64,000 bases of DNA from Ruegeria arenilitoris. Its GTDB lineage: Bacteria > Pseudomonadota > Alphaproteobacteria > Rhodobacterales > Rhodobacteraceae. Made by a program: the position numbers and the translations under genes. Numbering within the stretch: the first letter of the stretch is position 1; every line of letters begins with the position of its first letter. Under the pieces are notes generated by a model. That model had not been told where the DNA came from. It did not search any database and worked only from the letters and a program-made list of their open reading frames with translations. Below are positions 1 to 8,444 of this stretch, piece after piece. The stretch lies in assembly GCF_042675705.1 (NCBI RefSeq), contig NZ_JBHTJJ010000006.1; one strand, 5' to 3'.

Positions 1-2
1 TC

Positions 3-632
3 CTCGAACGCTATGGCATGACCGAGACCAACATGAACACCTCGAACCCCTATGACGGCGAGCGTCGGGCCGGAACCGTGGGCTTTCCGCTGCCGGGGGT
101 CGAATTGAAGATCACCGACCCCGAAACGGGCGATCCGCTGCCACAGGGCGAGATCGGCATGATCGAGGTGCGCGGTCCGAACGTGTTCAAGGGCTATTGG
201 CAGATGCCCGAGAAAACCGCCGCCGAGCTGCGCGAGGACGGGTTCTTCATCACCGGCGATCTGGGCCGCATCGACGCGGATGGCTATGTGCATATAGTGG
301 GACGCGGCAAAGACCTGATCATTTCGGGCGGTTACAACATCTATCCCAAGGAAATCGAGCTGGTTCTGGATGACCAGCCCGGCTTGCTGGAAAGCGCGGT
401 GATCGGCGTGCCGCACCCGGATTTCGGGGAAACCGTGCTGGGCATCCTGGTGCCCGAGGCCGGCGCGGCACCGGATCTGGATGCGATTATGGAGGCGGTG
501 AGCAAAAGCCTTGCCCGTTTCAAACATCCCCGCAGGCTGATCCTGCTGGACGAACTGCCCCGCAATACAATGGGCAAGGTGCAGAAAAACGTTCTGCGCG
601 AGACCTACAAGGACATGTTCGCGGGCGGCTGA
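3..632 (+). CDS. matB: Malonyl-CoA ligase (acyl-CoA synthetase), C-terminal part
   Basis: The gene enters from the left edge, so only the C-terminal 210 or so residues are present. The frame is open upstream of the first ATG at 18 and reads LERYGMTET, the end of the adenylation core motif A5. Further on come GYW, TGDLG, the hinge-type GRGKDLIISGG and the C-terminal lysine motif PRNTMGKVQK, all typical of ANL adenylating enzymes. Sequence flavour (LERYGMTETNMNTSNPYDG) matches malonyl-CoA synthetases, which make malonyl-CoA from malonate, ATP and CoA in the cytosol. Substrate choice is inferred from family resemblance, because the substrate-binding half lies outside the window. Confidence 0.82.
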   Translation, partial: LERYGMTETNMNTSNPYDGERRAGTVGFPLPGVELKITDPETGDPLPQGEIGMIEVRGPNVFKGYWQMPEKTAAELREDGFFITGDLGRIDADGYVHIVGRGKDLIISGGYNIYPKEIELVLDDQPGLLESAVIGVPHPDFGETVLGILVPEAGAAPDLDAIMEAVSKSLARFKHPRRLILLDELPRNTMGKVQKNVLRETYKDMFAGG

Positions 633-1361
633 TCAGGGGCGCAGGGGAACGCGTCCGGCTTCGGTCAGCAGCCAGCAGTCGCGCCCCTCGAACACGGCGA
701 CCCCGGGTTGGCGGCCATAGCCCGCGCCGCTGTCCAGATTGATACGGTTCCCGTAATGGGTGGGGCGGTTCACCACCGTGTGGCCATGCACGATCAGCTT
801 GGGGTGCGGGGTCTCGCAGGCGTGAAAGCTCTGACGGATCCAGACCAGATCGTCCTCGGCCTGCGCGCTCAGCGACACGCCCGGCCGGATGCCCGCATGA
901 ACAAAGGCAAGCTCGGAGGTCTGGTGCATCCGCACCAGGTCGCGCAGAAATGCCTTGTGCGCGGTTGGCACCGCCGCAAGGGCCGCACGATGCACATCCT
1001 GAAGGCGCGTGCGGTCTTCGAATTCGACACCATAGCTGCGCAGGGTTTCGGCTCCGCCCAGCCGCTCGTGCAGCCAGTGGTAGCCGACCAGAAGATGCGG
1101 ATCATGGCGCGGCTCATCCTGCAGGAACCACGCGAACATCCGGTCATGGTTGCCCAGCAGCGTGACCCAGTTCCGCCCGGCGTCGCGCCCGGCAATCAGC
1201 CGGTCCAGCAGACCCTTGCTGTCGGGGCCGCGATCGACGTAGTCGCCCAGAAACACGATCCGTGCATCGCGTCCGCCATCCTGTTCGATCAGCGACAGGG
1301 CGCGGTCGAACTCGGCCGTCTGGCCGTGCAGATCACCGATGGCGTAGATGGGCGCGGTCAT
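633..1361 (-). CDS. Metallophosphoesterase (PPP-type Ser/Thr phosphatase / diadenosine tetraphosphatase-like)
   Basis: A 242-residue calcineurin-like phosphoesterase. The PPP signature blocks are all there: GDLHGQ near the N terminus, GDYVDRG around residue 40, GNHD around 70, and VHGHT near 190, which together supply the di-metal ligands. Family members hydrolyse phosphoproteins or Ap4A, and the sequence does not separate these. I prefer the ATG at 1361 because a GGAG lies 8 nt upstream; the ATG at 1367 sits too close to that GGAG. The gene follows serA on the same strand after a hairpin, so it probably has its own promoter. Its last codon abuts the end of the convergent matB. Confidence 0.85.
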   Translation of the reverse strand: MTAPIYAIGDLHGQTAEFDRALSLIEQDGGRDARIVFLGDYVDRGPDSKGLLDRLIAGRDAGRNWVTLLGNHDRMFAWFLQDEPRHDPHLLVGYHWLHERLGGAETLRSYGVEFEDRTRLQDVHRAALAAVPTAHKAFLRDLVRMHQTSELAFVHAGIRPGVSLSAQAEDDLVWIRQSFHACETPHPKLIVHGHTVVNRPTHYGNRINLDSGAGYGRQPGVAVFEGRDCWLLTEAGRVPLRP

Positions 1362-1413
1362 GTCCATGTCTCCGTTCCGGGCCGGGTTGGATTTGCGGGC
1401 CTTTGCAACGACA

Positions 1414-1440
1414 ACGCCTGCACCGCGCGGGTGCAGGCGT
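1414..1440 (-). terminator. Rho-independent-like hairpin after serA
   Basis: An 11-bp perfect inverted repeat (ACGCCTGCACC / GGTGCAGGCGT) with a 5-nt loop lies 29 bases beyond the serA stop codon. The following bases on the minus strand are only weakly U-rich, so it may be an inefficient or processed 3' end rather than a classical terminator. Confidence 0.6.
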
Positions 1441-1468
1441 CAATCGCTTTCATCCGGGTCTTGCCGGA

Positions 1469-3064
1469 TCAGACCACGTCGAACTCCAGCGGCTTGATCT
1501 GGGTGAACAGCCCGGTTTCGGCCAGCTTGGCGCGGGCTTCGGCCGGAACCGGCTCGTCAACATACAGCAGCGCGATCGCCTCGCCGCCTGCTTCTGCGCG
1601 GCCCAGGGTAAAGTTGGCAATGTTCACGCCATGCTCGCCCATGGTCTTTCCCAAGGTGCCGATGATGCCCGGCACGTCCTCGTTGGTGGTGTACAGCATG
1701 TGCGCGCCGACCTCGGCATCGATGTTGATGCCCTTGATCTGGATGAAGCGCGGCTTGCCGTCGCTGAACACGGTACCCCCGATCGAGCGTTCGCGCTTGT
1801 CGGTCACCACGGTCACCTTGATATAGCCCTCGAAGGCGCCCGACTTATCCTGGTTGGTGGTCGAGATCTTGACGCCGCGCTCTTTGGCCACGACCGGGGC
1901 CGAGACCATGTTCACCTCGGGGTTCGAGCGTTTCATGATCCCCGCCACCACCGCGCAGTTCAGCGCGGCCAAGTTCATCTGCGCCGCCACGCCATCATAC
2001 AGGATGTTGATCGCCTTGATCGGCTCGTCGGTCATCTGGCCGATGAAGCTGCCCAGATGGCCGGCCAGCTTGATCCACGGGCCCATGACCTTGGCCTCTT
2101 CGGCGGTGACGCTGGGCATGTTCAGCGCATTCTCGACCGCGCCGGTCAGCAGATAGTTCGAGATCTGCTCGGCCACCTGCAGCGCCACGTTTTCCTGCGC
2201 TTCGGTGGTCGCCGCGCCCAGATGCGGGGTGCAGACCACGTTGGGCAGGCCGAACAGCGGGTTTTCCTTGGCCGGTTCCTCGCTGAACACGTCGAACCCC
2301 GCGCCGGCGACATGGCCGGATTTGATCAGTTCGGCCAGCGCCTCTTCGTCGACCAGACCGCCGCGGGCGCAGTTGATGATACGCACGCCCTTCTTGGTCT
2401 TGGCCAGATTCTCGCGGCTGAGAATGTTGTGGGTCTGGTCGGTCAGCGGCACGTGCAGGGTGATGAAATCGGCCCGTGCCAGCAGCTCGTCCAGCTCGAC
2501 CTTTTCCACGCCCATCTTGTCGGCCTTCTCCTGGCCCAGATAGGGGTCGTAGGCGATGACCTTCATCTTGAGGCCATGCGCCCGGTCGCAGACGATGCCG
2601 CCGATATTGCCGGCACCGATCACGCCCAACGTCTTGTTGGTCAGCTCGACCCCCATGAACTTGGACTTTTCCCACTTGCCCGCATGGGTGCTGGCATTGG
2701 CCTCGGGGATCTGGCGCGCCACGGCGAACATCAGCGCGATGGCGTGCTCGGCGGTGGTGATCATGTTGCCGAACGGCGTGTTCATCACGATTACGCCCTT
2801 TTTCGAGGCCGCGTCCTTGTCGATGTTGTCGGTGCCGATCCCGGCGCGGCCGATCACCTTCAGCTTGTCGGCCTTCTCCAGGATCTTCTCGGTGACCTTG
2901 GTGGCCGAGCGGATGGCCAGGCCGTCATAGTTGCCGATGATCTCGGCCAGCTTTTCCTTGTCCTTGCCCACGTCGGGCATGAAATCCACGTCGATGCCGC
3001 GGTCGCGGAAGATCTGAACCGCGGTTTCGCTGAGCTTGTCGGATACGAGTACTTTGGGGGCCAT
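1469..3064 (-). CDS. serA: D-3-phosphoglycerate dehydrogenase
   Basis: A 531-residue enzyme of the long SerA class. It oxidises 3-phosphoglycerate to 3-phosphohydroxypyruvate with NAD+, the first step of serine synthesis. The order is catalytic domain, Rossmann domain with GAGNIGG near residue 150, the RGG(L)VDEEAL block with the catalytic Arg near 235, the C-terminal part of the catalytic domain with CTPHLGAAT near 280, an ASB-type intervening domain, and a C-terminal ACT domain (ENVPGII-like DVPGIIGTLG) that usually senses serine. AAGGA lies 9 nt before ATG 3064. It follows serC by 69 nt on the same strand, so the two form a serC-serA operon. Confidence 0.97.
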   Translation of the reverse strand: MAPKVLVSDKLSETAVQIFRDRGIDVDFMPDVGKDKEKLAEIIGNYDGLAIRSATKVTEKILEKADKLKVIGRAGIGTDNIDKDAASKKGVIVMNTPFGNMITTAEHAIALMFAVARQIPEANASTHAGKWEKSKFMGVELTNKTLGVIGAGNIGGIVCDRAHGLKMKVIAYDPYLGQEKADKMGVEKVELDELLARADFITLHVPLTDQTHNILSRENLAKTKKGVRIINCARGGLVDEEALAELIKSGHVAGAGFDVFSEEPAKENPLFGLPNVVCTPHLGAATTEAQENVALQVAEQISNYLLTGAVENALNMPSVTAEEAKVMGPWIKLAGHLGSFIGQMTDEPIKAINILYDGVAAQMNLAALNCAVVAGIMKRSNPEVNMVSAPVVAKERGVKISTTNQDKSGAFEGYIKVTVVTDKRERSIGGTVFSDGKPRFIQIKGINIDAEVGAHMLYTTNEDVPGIIGTLGKTMGEHGVNIANFTLGRAEAGGEAIALLYVDEPVPAEARAKLAETGLFTQIKPLEFDVV

Positions 3065-3133
3065 GTGCGTGGTCCTTGAATGGGATGATGACTCCGGGCC
3101 GGACGCGGCCCGGATCTTGTCGGAGGAAAGGGG

Positions 3134-4288
3134 TCAGGCGGCTGCGGCCTGGGCGGCGATCTCGGCCTCGAACGCCCATTTCAGCCAGGGCAGCATCGCC
3201 TGGATGTCGGACGTCTCAACCGTGCCGCCGCACCAGATGCGCAGCCCGGCCGGTGCATCGCGATACGCGCCGATGTCCAGTGCCACGTTCTCGGCCTCCA
3301 GCCGCTTGGCAACGGCCTTGGCAAAGCTTGCGCCGTCGCGAATGCGCGGATCGGTGAATTTCAGGCAGACGCTGGTGTTCGACCGCGTGGCCGGGTCCTC
3401 GGCCAGGTTGTCGATCCAGTCGTTCTGGTCGCAAAACTCAAAAATCGCCTGCGCGTTGGCATCGGCGCGGGCGATCAGGCCCTGCAGCCCGCCGACCGAG
3501 CGCGCCCAGTCCAGCGCGAACAGGTAATCCTCGACCGCCAGCATCGACGGCGTGTTGATGGTTGCGCCGGTAAAGATGCCCTCGATCAGCTTGCCACCCT
3601 TGGTCAGGCGGAAGATCTTCGGCAGCGGCCATGCGGGGGTATAGCTTTCCAGCCGCTCAACCGCGCTGGGGCTGAGGATCAGCATGCCATGCGCGGCCTC
3701 GCCACCCAGAACCTTCTGCCAGCTGAAGGTGGTAACATCCAGCTTGTCCCAGGGCAGGTCCATCGCGAAAGCGGCGCTGGTGGCGTCGCAGATGGTCAGG
3801 CCGGCGCGGTCATCGGCGATCCAGTCGCCATTCGGAACCCGCACGCCCGAGGTGGTCCCGTTCCAGGTAAAGACCACGTCATTGTTGAAATCAACTGACG
3901 CCAGATCGACGATCTGCCCGTAATCGGCGGTTTTCACGTCGGCGTCGATCTTCAGCTGTTTGACCACGTCGGTAACCCAACCCGCGCCAAAGCTTTCCCA
4001 GGCCAGCATCTCGACCTTGCGTTCGCCCAGCAGCGACCACAGCGCCATTTCCACCGCGCCCGTATCCGAGGCCGGAACGATGCCGATGCGATAGTCGGCC
4101 GGAATGCCCAGCAGCTCGCGCGTGCCTTCGATGGCGGCCTTCAGCTTGTCCTTTCCGACGGCGGCGCGGTGCGACCGGCCCAGCGCGGCATCGGCCAGCT
4201 TGTTCAGCTCGAATGTGGGGGGTTTGGCACAGGGGCCCGAGGAAAAACGCGGATTGGCCGGCCGCGCTGCCGGTCGTTCGATGGTCAT
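3134..4288 (-). CDS. serC: Phosphoserine aminotransferase
   Basis: A 384-residue PLP enzyme converting 3-phosphohydroxypyruvate plus glutamate to phosphoserine, the second step of serine synthesis. The N terminus has the alphaproteobacterial SerC pattern (NPRFSSGPCAKPP), and the SWQKVLGGEAAHGM block near residue 190 carries the PLP lysine. The frame stays open 28 codons upstream of ATG 4288, but the structured leader occupies that stretch and a GGAAGG ribosome site precedes 4288, so the shorter start is chosen. It is first gene of the operon with serA. Confidence 0.95.
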   Translation of the reverse strand: MTIERPAARPANPRFSSGPCAKPPTFELNKLADAALGRSHRAAVGKDKLKAAIEGTRELLGIPADYRIGIVPASDTGAVEMALWSLLGERKVEMLAWESFGAGWVTDVVKQLKIDADVKTADYGQIVDLASVDFNNDVVFTWNGTTSGVRVPNGDWIADDRAGLTICDATSAAFAMDLPWDKLDVTTFSWQKVLGGEAAHGMLILSPSAVERLESYTPAWPLPKIFRLTKGGKLIEGIFTGATINTPSMLAVEDYLFALDWARSVGGLQGLIARADANAQAIFEFCDQNDWIDNLAEDPATRSNTSVCLKFTDPRIRDGASFAKAVAKRLEAENVALDIGAYRDAPAGLRIWCGGTVETSDIQAMLPWLKWAFEAEIAAQAAAA

Positions 4289-4362
4289 TGGTGTTACCCT
4301 TCCAGATATACGCCCCTCGTTGGGGAGGGGTGTCCCGCGGGCAGACCTAGGGGGCCGCGGTT
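4289..4362 (-). promoter_or_regulatory. Candidate serC RNA leader motif
   Basis: Read on the minus strand, the 74 bases before serC hold two stem-loops. The first pairs CCGCGG (4355-4360) with CCGCGG (4335-4340) around a loop containing CCCCCTAGGTCTGC. The second pairs CCCCTC (4325-4330) with GAGGGG (4313-4318). They are followed directly by CGTATATCTGGAAGGG, which includes the ribosome-binding site. This layout and the conserved loop resemble the serC cis-regulatory RNA motif described upstream of serC in Alphaproteobacteria. Its ligand is not established. Assignment is from memory of the motif, not a covariance search. Confidence 0.6.
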
Positions 4363-4470
4363 GGGCGGGCAAGCGGAAAAGACGCTTTGAAAATCAAAAA
4401 CGACACGGACGGCAGCGCCAAATCGGAACACAGGTTTCCGATCGGCGCATTTTGCACCCGCAGAAAGACC

Positions 4471-5571
4471 TTAGCGATCCAGCCAGACGGTTTCGCCCGT
4501 GGCCAGCGATTGCTGCGCCGCCAGCCCCATGCGCACCGCCCACATGCCGTCGGTCAGGCTGACCTCCGGGGCGTCGCGCTCACCGCGCACCAGCGCCAGA
4601 AAGCCCTGATGCTGATAAAAGGTCGAGCCGTTGTGGTCGCCCGCCGCCAGCAGGCGCGGATCGACGGGAATGTCGCGGGCGATAGGGCCCTTGGGGTCGC
4701 GCGGGCTGACGATCAGCTGCGGCACCGGCGGCGCGCCCAGATGTTCGGGCCAGAACCGGCCCGGCCCGGGGACCAGCGCCTCGATCTTGGCCTTGGGGCC
4801 GACGACCGAGATTTCCTCCTGATACCGCGCGCCCTCGGCGAACATGCACAGTTCCAGCATCGCCCGCGCGCCCGAGGCGAAATCGATGATGACATAGCCG
4901 TGGTCGAGGATGTCAGGCGTCTCGCCGTCATAGGTTTCGTTCAGATGGTTCACGGCCTGCCCACCGCTGGCGCTGATGCGCAACGGGTCGGATTGCAGGA
5001 TCAGGCGCATCAGGTCGAAGAAGTGACAGCATTTCTCGACGAACGTGCCGCCGGTGTTGCGGTTGAACCGGTTCCAGTTGCCGACCTTTTCCAGGAACGG
5101 AAAGCGGTGTTCGCGGATGCTCAGCATCTTGACCCCGCCACTGGTGTCCTGCGCCTCGGCGATCAGGGCCGCGATGGGCGGCATATAGCGGTACTCCATC
5201 GCCACCCAGATCGGACAGGGATAGCTGCGCTCGATCTCGGCCAGACGCGCGGCATCGTCGGGGTTGGTGAACAGCGGCTTTTCCACCAGCAGCGGCAAGG
5301 GACGGGTTTCGGCGATCTGGGCGATCTGATCCACATGCAGATGGTTGGGGCTGGCGATGACGAGGCAGTCCAGCGCCTCGACCGCCAGCAGATCCTGCAG
5401 CGACGGCACCATCCTGGCCCCCGGCGCAATCGCCTGCGCGGCGCGCGCCATCTCGGGGTCGGGCTCGAAAATGGCGGCCACTTGCGTGCCCTCCAGCAGG
5501 GCGATGTTGTGCAGGTGTTCCTGCCCCATCATGCCACATCCGATCAGCCCGTAATTCATGGTCCGGGTCAT
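4471..5571 (-). CDS. Gfo/Idh/MocA-family NAD(P)-dependent enzyme; candidate NAD+-dependent sulfoquinovosidase
   Basis: A 366-residue protein with an N-terminal Rossmann motif (GLIGCGMMGQEH) and the family signature EKPLFT near residue 100, where the lysine is catalytic in dehydrogenases. A second conserved block (NTGGTFVEKCCHFFD, about 180-190) carries the usual histidine. The gene sits 13 nt after the GntR gene on the same strand with a GAGGA site for ATG 5571, and diverges from the smoC-smoB-smoA-TRAP genes. Some members of this fold (GH188) hydrolyse sulfoquinovosides through transient NAD+ oxidation, and this cluster otherwise lacks a glycosidase, so that role is plausible. An ordinary sugar dehydrogenase is the alternative. 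The fold is certain, the substrate inferred. Confidence 0.8.
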   Translation of the reverse strand: MTRTMNYGLIGCGMMGQEHLHNIALLEGTQVAAIFEPDPEMARAAQAIAPGARMVPSLQDLLAVEALDCLVIASPNHLHVDQIAQIAETRPLPLLVEKPLFTNPDDAARLAEIERSYPCPIWVAMEYRYMPPIAALIAEAQDTSGGVKMLSIREHRFPFLEKVGNWNRFNRNTGGTFVEKCCHFFDLMRLILQSDPLRISASGGQAVNHLNETYDGETPDILDHGYVIIDFASGARAMLELCMFAEGARYQEEISVVGPKAKIEALVPGPGRFWPEHLGAPPVPQLIVSPRDPKGPIARDIPVDPRLLAAGDHNGSTFYQHQGFLALVRGERDAPEVSLTDGMWAVRMGLAAQQSLATGETVWLDR

Positions 5572-5584
5572 GCGCGTTTCCTCG

Positions 5585-6295
5585 TCATTTCAGTCGTTGG
5601 ACGTAAGTTGCCCGGTCCGGGTCGAACCAGGTTTTCGAAAACTCGACGGGTTCAGGCCGTTCCGACCAGCTGAACCGCTCGATGTAACCGACGGTCTCGC
5701 CCGCCGGCCGGGTGAAGTGCGCGGGGGTCCAGTCGGGCAGCCGGCCGACCGAAACCCGATCCTCGGCGCGGGTGATCCAGAACCCAAGCTGCTGCTGGTA
5801 ATAGCGATAGAGCGAGTCCGACAGCAGCCGCCGGTCGATCAGACCGGCTGATTCGTCCAGCCAGATCTCTTCGACCGCGATGATTGTGTCATTCAGATAG
5901 CGCATCCGCCGCACGCGCGACCCGCGCCGTGAGGTGCCGAAATCGGGCAGGTCGGCGGGCTTGTCCAGGTGATCGACCGACAAGATGTCGGCGCGCGGCA
6001 GGCCGCCGCCCTCGGGCAGTTCCAGCCGGAACATGGCATAAACGCTGTTCTGGGTCCCGGTCTCGCGCACATAGTTGCCCGAGCCCTGGATCCGCTCGAG
6101 CATCCCCTTTTTTTCCAGCTCGGCGAGCGATTTTCGCAGCGTCCCGACCGAGACGTTCAACTGCGCCGCCATGTCCCGCTCGGGCGGCAGACGCTCGCCG
6201 TCGATCAGCCGGCCGGCGGCGATGTCGCGGATCAGCAGCTCGGCGATCTGCACATAGATCGGCAGAGCGTTGGGGTTTCTGGTGGATGGGGGCAC
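5585..6295 (-). CDS. GntR-family (HutC/UTRA type) transcriptional regulator
   Basis: A 236-residue repressor-type protein. Residues 10-75 form the GntR winged helix, with the conserved GERLPPERDMA and SVGTLRKSLAELEKKGML segments. The remainder, ending in ERFSWSERPEPVEFSKTWF, is a UTRA ligand-binding domain of the HutC subfamily, which normally senses a small metabolite. The start is GTG at 6295 and its Shine-Dalgarno is weak. The gene diverges from smoC, with a palindrome in the shared promoter region, and is co-oriented with the Gfo/Idh/MocA gene. It is the likely local switch of the catabolic cluster, with a sulfosugar or an intermediate as probable inducer (inference). Confidence 0.88.
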   Translation of the reverse strand: MPPSTRNPNALPIYVQIAELLIRDIAAGRLIDGERLPPERDMAAQLNVSVGTLRKSLAELEKKGMLERIQGSGNYVRETGTQNSVYAMFRLELPEGGGLPRADILSVDHLDKPADLPDFGTSRRGSRVRRMRYLNDTIIAVEEIWLDESAGLIDRRLLSDSLYRYYQQQLGFWITRAEDRVSVGRLPDWTPAHFTRPAGETVGYIERFSWSERPEPVEFSKTWFDPDRATYVQRLK

Positions 6296-6334
6296 GCTGG
6301 CGCTTCACTTGGTCGCAGAAAAAATTGATACACT

Positions 6335-6350
6335 ATTGATCTACATCAAT
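6335..6350. promoter_or_regulatory. Putative GntR operator palindrome
   Basis: A perfect palindrome, ATTGAT-CTAC-ATCAAT, lies in the AT-rich 104-nt gap between the divergent GntR gene and smoC. A further TTGATAC half-like copy is just upstream at 6325. Its place between the regulator and the first catabolic gene makes it the best operator candidate in the region. Confidence 0.45.
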
Positions 6351-6399
6351 GTGGTTGCTACGCAAGAGAAAAGTTGAGCCCGACAGGAGAGAGAATCAG

Positions 6400-7554
6400 A
6401 TGACGATCGTCCCCATCACATCCCCCGATCTGGATGCGGCCGAGGTTTCGTGGTTCGCGGCGCTGTGCTCGGACGATTATCAGTTTCTGGGGGTGCCTGA
6501 CGGGGATCTGCGCTCCAGTTGGGAACATTGTTCGGGCATCGTGAAAGAGGCCGAGGCGCAGGGCTTCCGCAACATCCTGTGCCCGTCCTCGTACCAGGTG
6601 GGGCAGGACACGCTGAGTTTCGTGGCCGGCTGCGCCCCGATCACAGAAAAGATCAACCTGCTGGCCGCCGTGCGCTGTGGCGAGATGCAGCCGATCATGC
6701 TGGCGCGCACGATCGCGACGCTGGATCACATGCTGAAGGGGCGGCTGACGGTCAACATCATCTCGTCGGATTTTCCCGGGGAAAAAGCCGAGAGCAGCTA
6801 TCGCTACCAGCGTTCGCGCGAGGTGGTCGAGATTTTGAAACAGGCCTGGACGCAGGATGAGATCAATTACCAGGGTCAGGTCTACAATTTCTCGGGTCTG
6901 ACGACCGATCCGGCCAAACCCTATCAGACCGGCGGGCCGCTGCTGTATTTCGGGGGCTATTCGCCCGATGCGCTGAAGCTGTGCGGCCAGCATTGCGACG
7001 TCTATCTGATGTGGCCCGAAACCAAGGACCAGCTGGCCGAGCGGATGAAGGCCGTGCACGCGGTGGCCGACGAATACGGCCGCACGCTGGATTATGGCCT
7101 GCGGGTGCACATGATCGTGCGCGACACCGAGGCCGAAGCCAAGGAATACGCCGACTACATCGTGTCGAAGCTGGATGACGAATACGGCCGCGCGATCCGT
7201 GAACGGGCGCTGGACGCCACCTCATTAGGTGTTTCGCATCAGGCCAGGAACCGCGAGTTGGCCGACAAATACGGCTATGTCGAGCCGGGCCTCTGGACGG
7301 GCGTCGGCCGGGCGCGGTCAGGCTGCGGCGCGGCGCTGGTGGGGTCGACAGACCAGGTGCTGTCGAAGATCGAAGAGTATCAGAAGATGGGCATCCGCGC
7401 CTTCATCTTCTCGGGCTATCCGCATATGGACGAGGCTCGCCATTTCGGCACCCGCGTGATGCCACATCTGAAAACCTGTTCCCTTCCCGAAGCCTATGGA
7501 AGGGTCCCTGCTGACACCCCGGCGACGCCGCTGGGCAACGGAGTTCGTCGTTGA
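6400..7554 (+). CDS. smoC: SsuD-like FMNH2-dependent monooxygenase, probable sulfoquinovose monooxygenase
   Basis: A 384-residue member of the bacterial luciferase-like (LLM) fold, closest in organisation to alkanesulfonate monooxygenase SsuD. Recognisable stretches are CPSSYQVGQDTLSF near 65, LDHMLKGRLTVNIISSDFPG near 115, YFGGYSPDALKLCG near 185 and GVGRARSGCGAALVGSTD near 305. ATG 6400 has AGGAGA upstream. It is translationally coupled to an aldo/keto reductase (TGATG) and a flavin reductase. This SmoC-SmoB-SmoA set is known from the oxidative sulfoquinovose pathway, in which the monooxygenase releases sulfite and leaves 6-oxo-glucose. The LLM assignment is secure. The sulfoquinovose specificity rests on strong overall resemblance and the gene trio. 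Confidence 0.85.
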   Translation: MTIVPITSPDLDAAEVSWFAALCSDDYQFLGVPDGDLRSSWEHCSGIVKEAEAQGFRNILCPSSYQVGQDTLSFVAGCAPITEKINLLAAVRCGEMQPIMLARTIATLDHMLKGRLTVNIISSDFPGEKAESSYRYQRSREVVEILKQAWTQDEINYQGQVYNFSGLTTDPAKPYQTGGPLLYFGGYSPDALKLCGQHCDVYLMWPETKDQLAERMKAVHAVADEYGRTLDYGLRVHMIVRDTEAEAKEYADYIVSKLDDEYGRAIRERALDATSLGVSHQARNRELADKYGYVEPGLWTGVGRARSGCGAALVGSTDQVLSKIEEYQKMGIRAFIFSGYPHMDEARHFGTRVMPHLKTCSLPEAYGRVPADTPATPLGNGVRR

Positions 7555-8444
7555 TGCAACGTATCAAGCTTTCCGACACCCTGGAACTGAGCCGCCTTGT
7601 CTATGGCATGTGGCGGCTGGGCGATGACAGCGACACCTCTGCCGCGCATGTGACGGCCAAGATCCACGCCTGTCTGGATCAGGGCATCACCAGCTTCGAT
7701 CAGGCCGACATCTATGGCGACTATGGCGCCGAGGCGATTCTGGGCAACGCCCTGCGCGCCAATCCCGGCCTGCGGGATCGGATGGAGATCGTCACCAAAT
7801 GCGACATCGTCGCCCCCTGCGGGCGCTATGCGGATGCCAAGGTGAAATACTATGATACCTCGCGTGCGCATATCCTGAAATCGGTCGACACCTCGCTGCG
7901 GGAAATGGCGATCGACCATATCGACCTGCTGCTGATCCACCGCCCCGACCCGTTCATGGATCACCATGAAACCGGCGCCGCGCTGGACGAGGTTGTGGCC
8001 AGCGGCAAGGTCCGCGCGGTGGGTGTCTCGAATTTCCGCCCCTGGGACTGGCAGCTGCTGCAATCGGCCATGAAGACCCCGCTGGTGACCAACCAGATCG
8101 AGATTTCTCTGGGCACGATCGCCCCGTTCACCAATGGCGATCTGGCCTTTCACCAGCAGCACGGCCACCCGGTGATGGCGTGGTCGCCGCTGGGCGGCGG
8201 GGCGCTGATGGCGGGCAATCCTCCGGTGGGCGTGGTCGCGGATGAGATCGGCGCACAGTTCGGAGTCGACCGTGCCGCGGTGGCCGTGGCCTTCCTGCTG
8301 GCCCATCCGGCCGGCATCCTGCCGGTTCTGGGCACCAACAGCCTGGACCGCATCAAGCGCATCTCGGACGCCCTGAAAGTCAATCTGGATCGTGAAGCCT
8401 GGTTCCGCCTCTACGAGGCGGCGCTGGGGCATGAGGTACCATGA
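7554..8444 (+). CDS. smoB: Aldo/keto reductase, probable 6-oxo-glucose reductase
   Basis: A 296-residue AKR barrel. The catalytic tetrad is visible: Asp in FDQADIYGDY (about 49-52), Tyr54, Lys82 in VTKCDIV and His129 in LLIHRPDP. The C terminus carries the NADPH-binding PVLGTNSLDRI segment. ATG 7554 overlaps the smoC stop by one base (TGATG). In the sulfoquinovose monooxygenase pathway the SmoB enzyme reduces 6-oxo-glucose to glucose with NADPH, and the sequence looks like that protein throughout, including the short HVTAKIHACLDQGIT region. A general YdhF-like oxidoreductase is the fallback. Another upstream TTG is in frame but unnecessary. Confidence 0.85.
   Translation: MQRIKLSDTLELSRLVYGMWRLGDDSDTSAAHVTAKIHACLDQGITSFDQADIYGDYGAEAILGNALRANPGLRDRMEIVTKCDIVAPCGRYADAKVKYYDTSRAHILKSVDTSLREMAIDHIDLLLIHRPDPFMDHHETGAALDEVVASGKVRAVGVSNFRPWDWQLLQSAMKTPLVTNQIEISLGTIAPFTNGDLAFHQQHGHPVMAWSPLGGGALMAGNPPVGVVADEIGAQFGVDRAAVAVAFLLAHPAGILPVLGTNSLDRIKRISDALKVNLDREAWFRLYEAALGHEVP

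Noticed and set aside
1262..3079. 605-codon plus-strand open frame
   Set aside because: It is the antisense of serA with low-complexity His/Arg/Gly-rich translation and no ribosome site. The same applies to the long frames opposite gcvP (13746-16235), dctM (8865-10670), rmuC (28473-29648), troC and troB (32912-34588) and ALDH16 (36806-38665).
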